Shown here one piece after another: positions 62,319 to 64,000 of a stretch of 64,000 bases of DNA. A program made the position numbers and the translations under genes. This stretch comes from Oreohelix idahoensis (taxonomy: Eukaryota; Mollusca; Gastropoda; Stylommatophora; Oreohelicidae). Positions within the stretch are counted from its first letter, which is position 1. Each line of letters starts with the position of its first letter. Where the stretch lies: the NCBI GenBank assembly GCA_024509875.1, contig JAMPIV010022915.1, forward strand, positions 62,001-126,000, in the 5' to 3' direction. The notes beneath the pieces were generated by a model. That model was not told the origin of the DNA and made no database searches. It saw nothing but the letters and a program-made list of their open reading frames with translations.

Positions 62319-62762
62319 ACAGTTATACTTTGAGGGGGAAAATTATTCTTTTAGTGAAACAAGTCAGATATATGTACACTTCGCCATCAAGAATGTTCTC
62401 TAGAAGGGCTTTCGTGAAGCATCTTAAGTTACACATCCATTTGGCTTCAGAAGAAAAAAAAACCGTAAGTGGAATACAAAAACAATTTCCTTTAAAAAAA
62501 ACTAAATATAGCTTCTTAGTGCTTGTTGGGTAATGGCCGAACTTAGAAATGTTAGAGCGCATATTAATCTGCAGCCTACAAATGTATTTAGCAGAGGCAT
62601 TTGTTCTTTTGTTGTTCCTAAAGTTGTGGTTGGAAGCTACAAGACGGTTCTTAGACAAGATCTTATAGATAAGAGAGCGCACGTGTGATCGAAAATCTGT
62701 AATATATTTACATATATTTACAGCCATAGAGCCAAAAATACTTATAAAAGGAATTTCGCTGG

Positions 62763-63054
62763 ATTAAACCAGCTGGGGGCTCGAACAAGCCATACCATTG
62801 CATAAAACTTCACAAAAGGTGCTGGATCAGATATAAGTTAATAGTGCTCTGCCCTATGCAGCATTGTTCTTGACTTCTGAATTATCTCATGAACACTACC
62901 TTGAGATAGAGGCGTCATTATCCTTCTATCTACAACTCTGCCAAGAGTAATCTTGTGCGAAGGTAGACACCTTTGAAGACCCATTTTAGATACTCTTGAG
63001 TTTTGGTCACTGGTGAACCACTACTGCAGAGCAAAGGGGAGGCAAATCCCGTGA
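62763..63054 (+). repeat. Diverged duplication, unit 2
   Basis: Second copy of the 62029-62318 segment. The stretch between the units (62319-62762) has no partner in the window. Confidence 0.85.
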
Positions 63055-63160
63055 CAGCCCATCTCATGAGAATTGATCCTGGTAAATTACCACTACTCTC
63101 CTACAACAGTAAAAGATCTGGTTTCAGTTCACGGGGAAGACAAAGAGACAGATGGATAGA

Positions 63161-64000
63161 CAGCATCACAGACATCCTACACCAACATCACAGACATCCT
63201 ACAACAACACAGACATCCTACAACAACATCACAGACATCCTACAACAACATAGACATCCTACAACAACACAGACATCCTACAACAAGATCACAGACATCC
63301 TACAACAACATCACAGACATCCTACAACAACATCACAGACATCCTACAACAACACAGACATACTACAACAACATCACAGACATCCTACAACAACACAGAC
63401 ATCCTACAACAACATCACAGACATCCTACAACATCACAGACATCCTACAACATCACAGACATCCTACAACATCACAGACATCCTACAACAACATCACAGA
63501 CATCATACAACAACATCACAGACATCCTACAACAACACAGACATCCTACAACAACATCACAGACATCCTACAACAACACAGACATCCTACAACAACATTA
63601 CATACATCCTACAACAACATCACAGACATCCTACAACAACATCACAGACATTCTACAACAACACAGACATCCTACAACAACATCACAGACATCCTACAAC
63701 AAAACAGACATCCTACAACAACATCACAGACATCCTACAACAAGATCACAGACATTCTACAACAACATCACAGACATTCTACAACAACACAGACATCCTA
63801 CAACAACATCACAGACATCCTACAACAACATCACAGACATCCTACAACAACACAGACATCCTACAACAACATCAAAGACATCCTACAACATCACAGACAT
63901 CCTACAACATCACAGACATCCTACAACAACATCACAGACATCCTACAACAACACAGACATCCTACAACAACATCACAGACATCTTACAACATCACAGACA
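63161..64000. repeat. 19/22-bp satellite array running off the window
   Basis: About 40 units of ACATCCTACAACAACATCACAG (22 bp) or the 19-bp forms lacking ATC or AAC. The 22- and 19-bp forms are mixed, which points to slippage of an internal trinucleotide plus unit duplication. Just upstream (63138-63180) GGAAGACAAAGAGACAGATGG reads GRQRDRWIDSITD, like the conserved end of LINE RTs, so the array may have grown from a LINE 3' end. Confidence 0.9.

Noticed and set aside
63161..64000. CRISPR-like regular array
   Set aside because: Units are contiguous tandem repeats without unique spacers, in a eukaryotic context.

Overview
The window is eukaryotic, repeat-dominated, AT-rich DNA. I find no gene with a credible host function. 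Every protein-coding signal I can name belongs to a transposable element: LINE endonuclease, reverse transcriptase and RNase H, Ty3/gypsy gag-pol, and a Helitron helicase. Between these lie many microsatellites and dispersed repeats. The mixture (RTE/craniofacial-development-protein-2-like LINEs, an I/Nimb-type LINE, gypsy elements with integrase before reverse transcriptase, a Pif1-type Helitron, a tRNA-headed SINE) fits a marine or molluscan invertebrate genome. That assignment is inference.

Layout, left part. Positions 1-1500 hold a dispersed repeat (family A) and degenerate tandem repeats. A decayed LINE (about 1500-13165, + strand) is split inside its reverse transcriptase by an 8.6-kb LTR retrotransposon on the minus strand (3658-12264). 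That element has TG...CA LTRs and a perfect 5-bp target duplication GTGAT; removing it and one GTGAT rejoins the LINE reading frame. Positions 13166-15490 are mostly unassigned (dispersed repeat D). A second decayed LINE (about 15490-18590) is split by a composite insertion of about 1.8 kb with a 12-bp target duplication and a (TTGA)n tail. A tRNA-headed SINE (19021-19312) and a 5'-truncated Helitron inserted in a (TA)n tract (20073-21298) follow. An I/Nimb-type LINE on the minus strand (about 21985-27850) has two ORFs, zinc knuckles, endonuclease, RT and RNase H, all interrupted.

Layout, right part. 27850-37930 is a mosaic of microsatellites, LINE 3' fragments (32040-32345, 36000-36330, 36735-37016) and dispersed repeats A, C, D and E. 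At 37932-47958 lies a nearly intact, young Ty3/gypsy-like element with long LTRs (2271 and 2427 bp) and 5-bp target duplication TCCAC. Its order is gag, protease, integrase, then (in the -1 frame) reverse transcriptase and RNase H. 47959-64000 holds more microsatellites, two copies of a 1.3-kb repeat (B), a 26-bp minisatellite, repeats C and E, a diverged 290-bp duplication and, at the right edge, a 19/22-bp satellite array running off the window.

The most interesting signal is that both LTR elements, although well diverged from each other, have integrase upstream of reverse transcriptase. This is the Ty1/copia-like order described for the Gmr1 group of Ty3/gypsy elements. In the young copy the frame break falls between integrase and RT, not between gag and pol, and the last codons of the RT ORF lie inside the 3' LTR.
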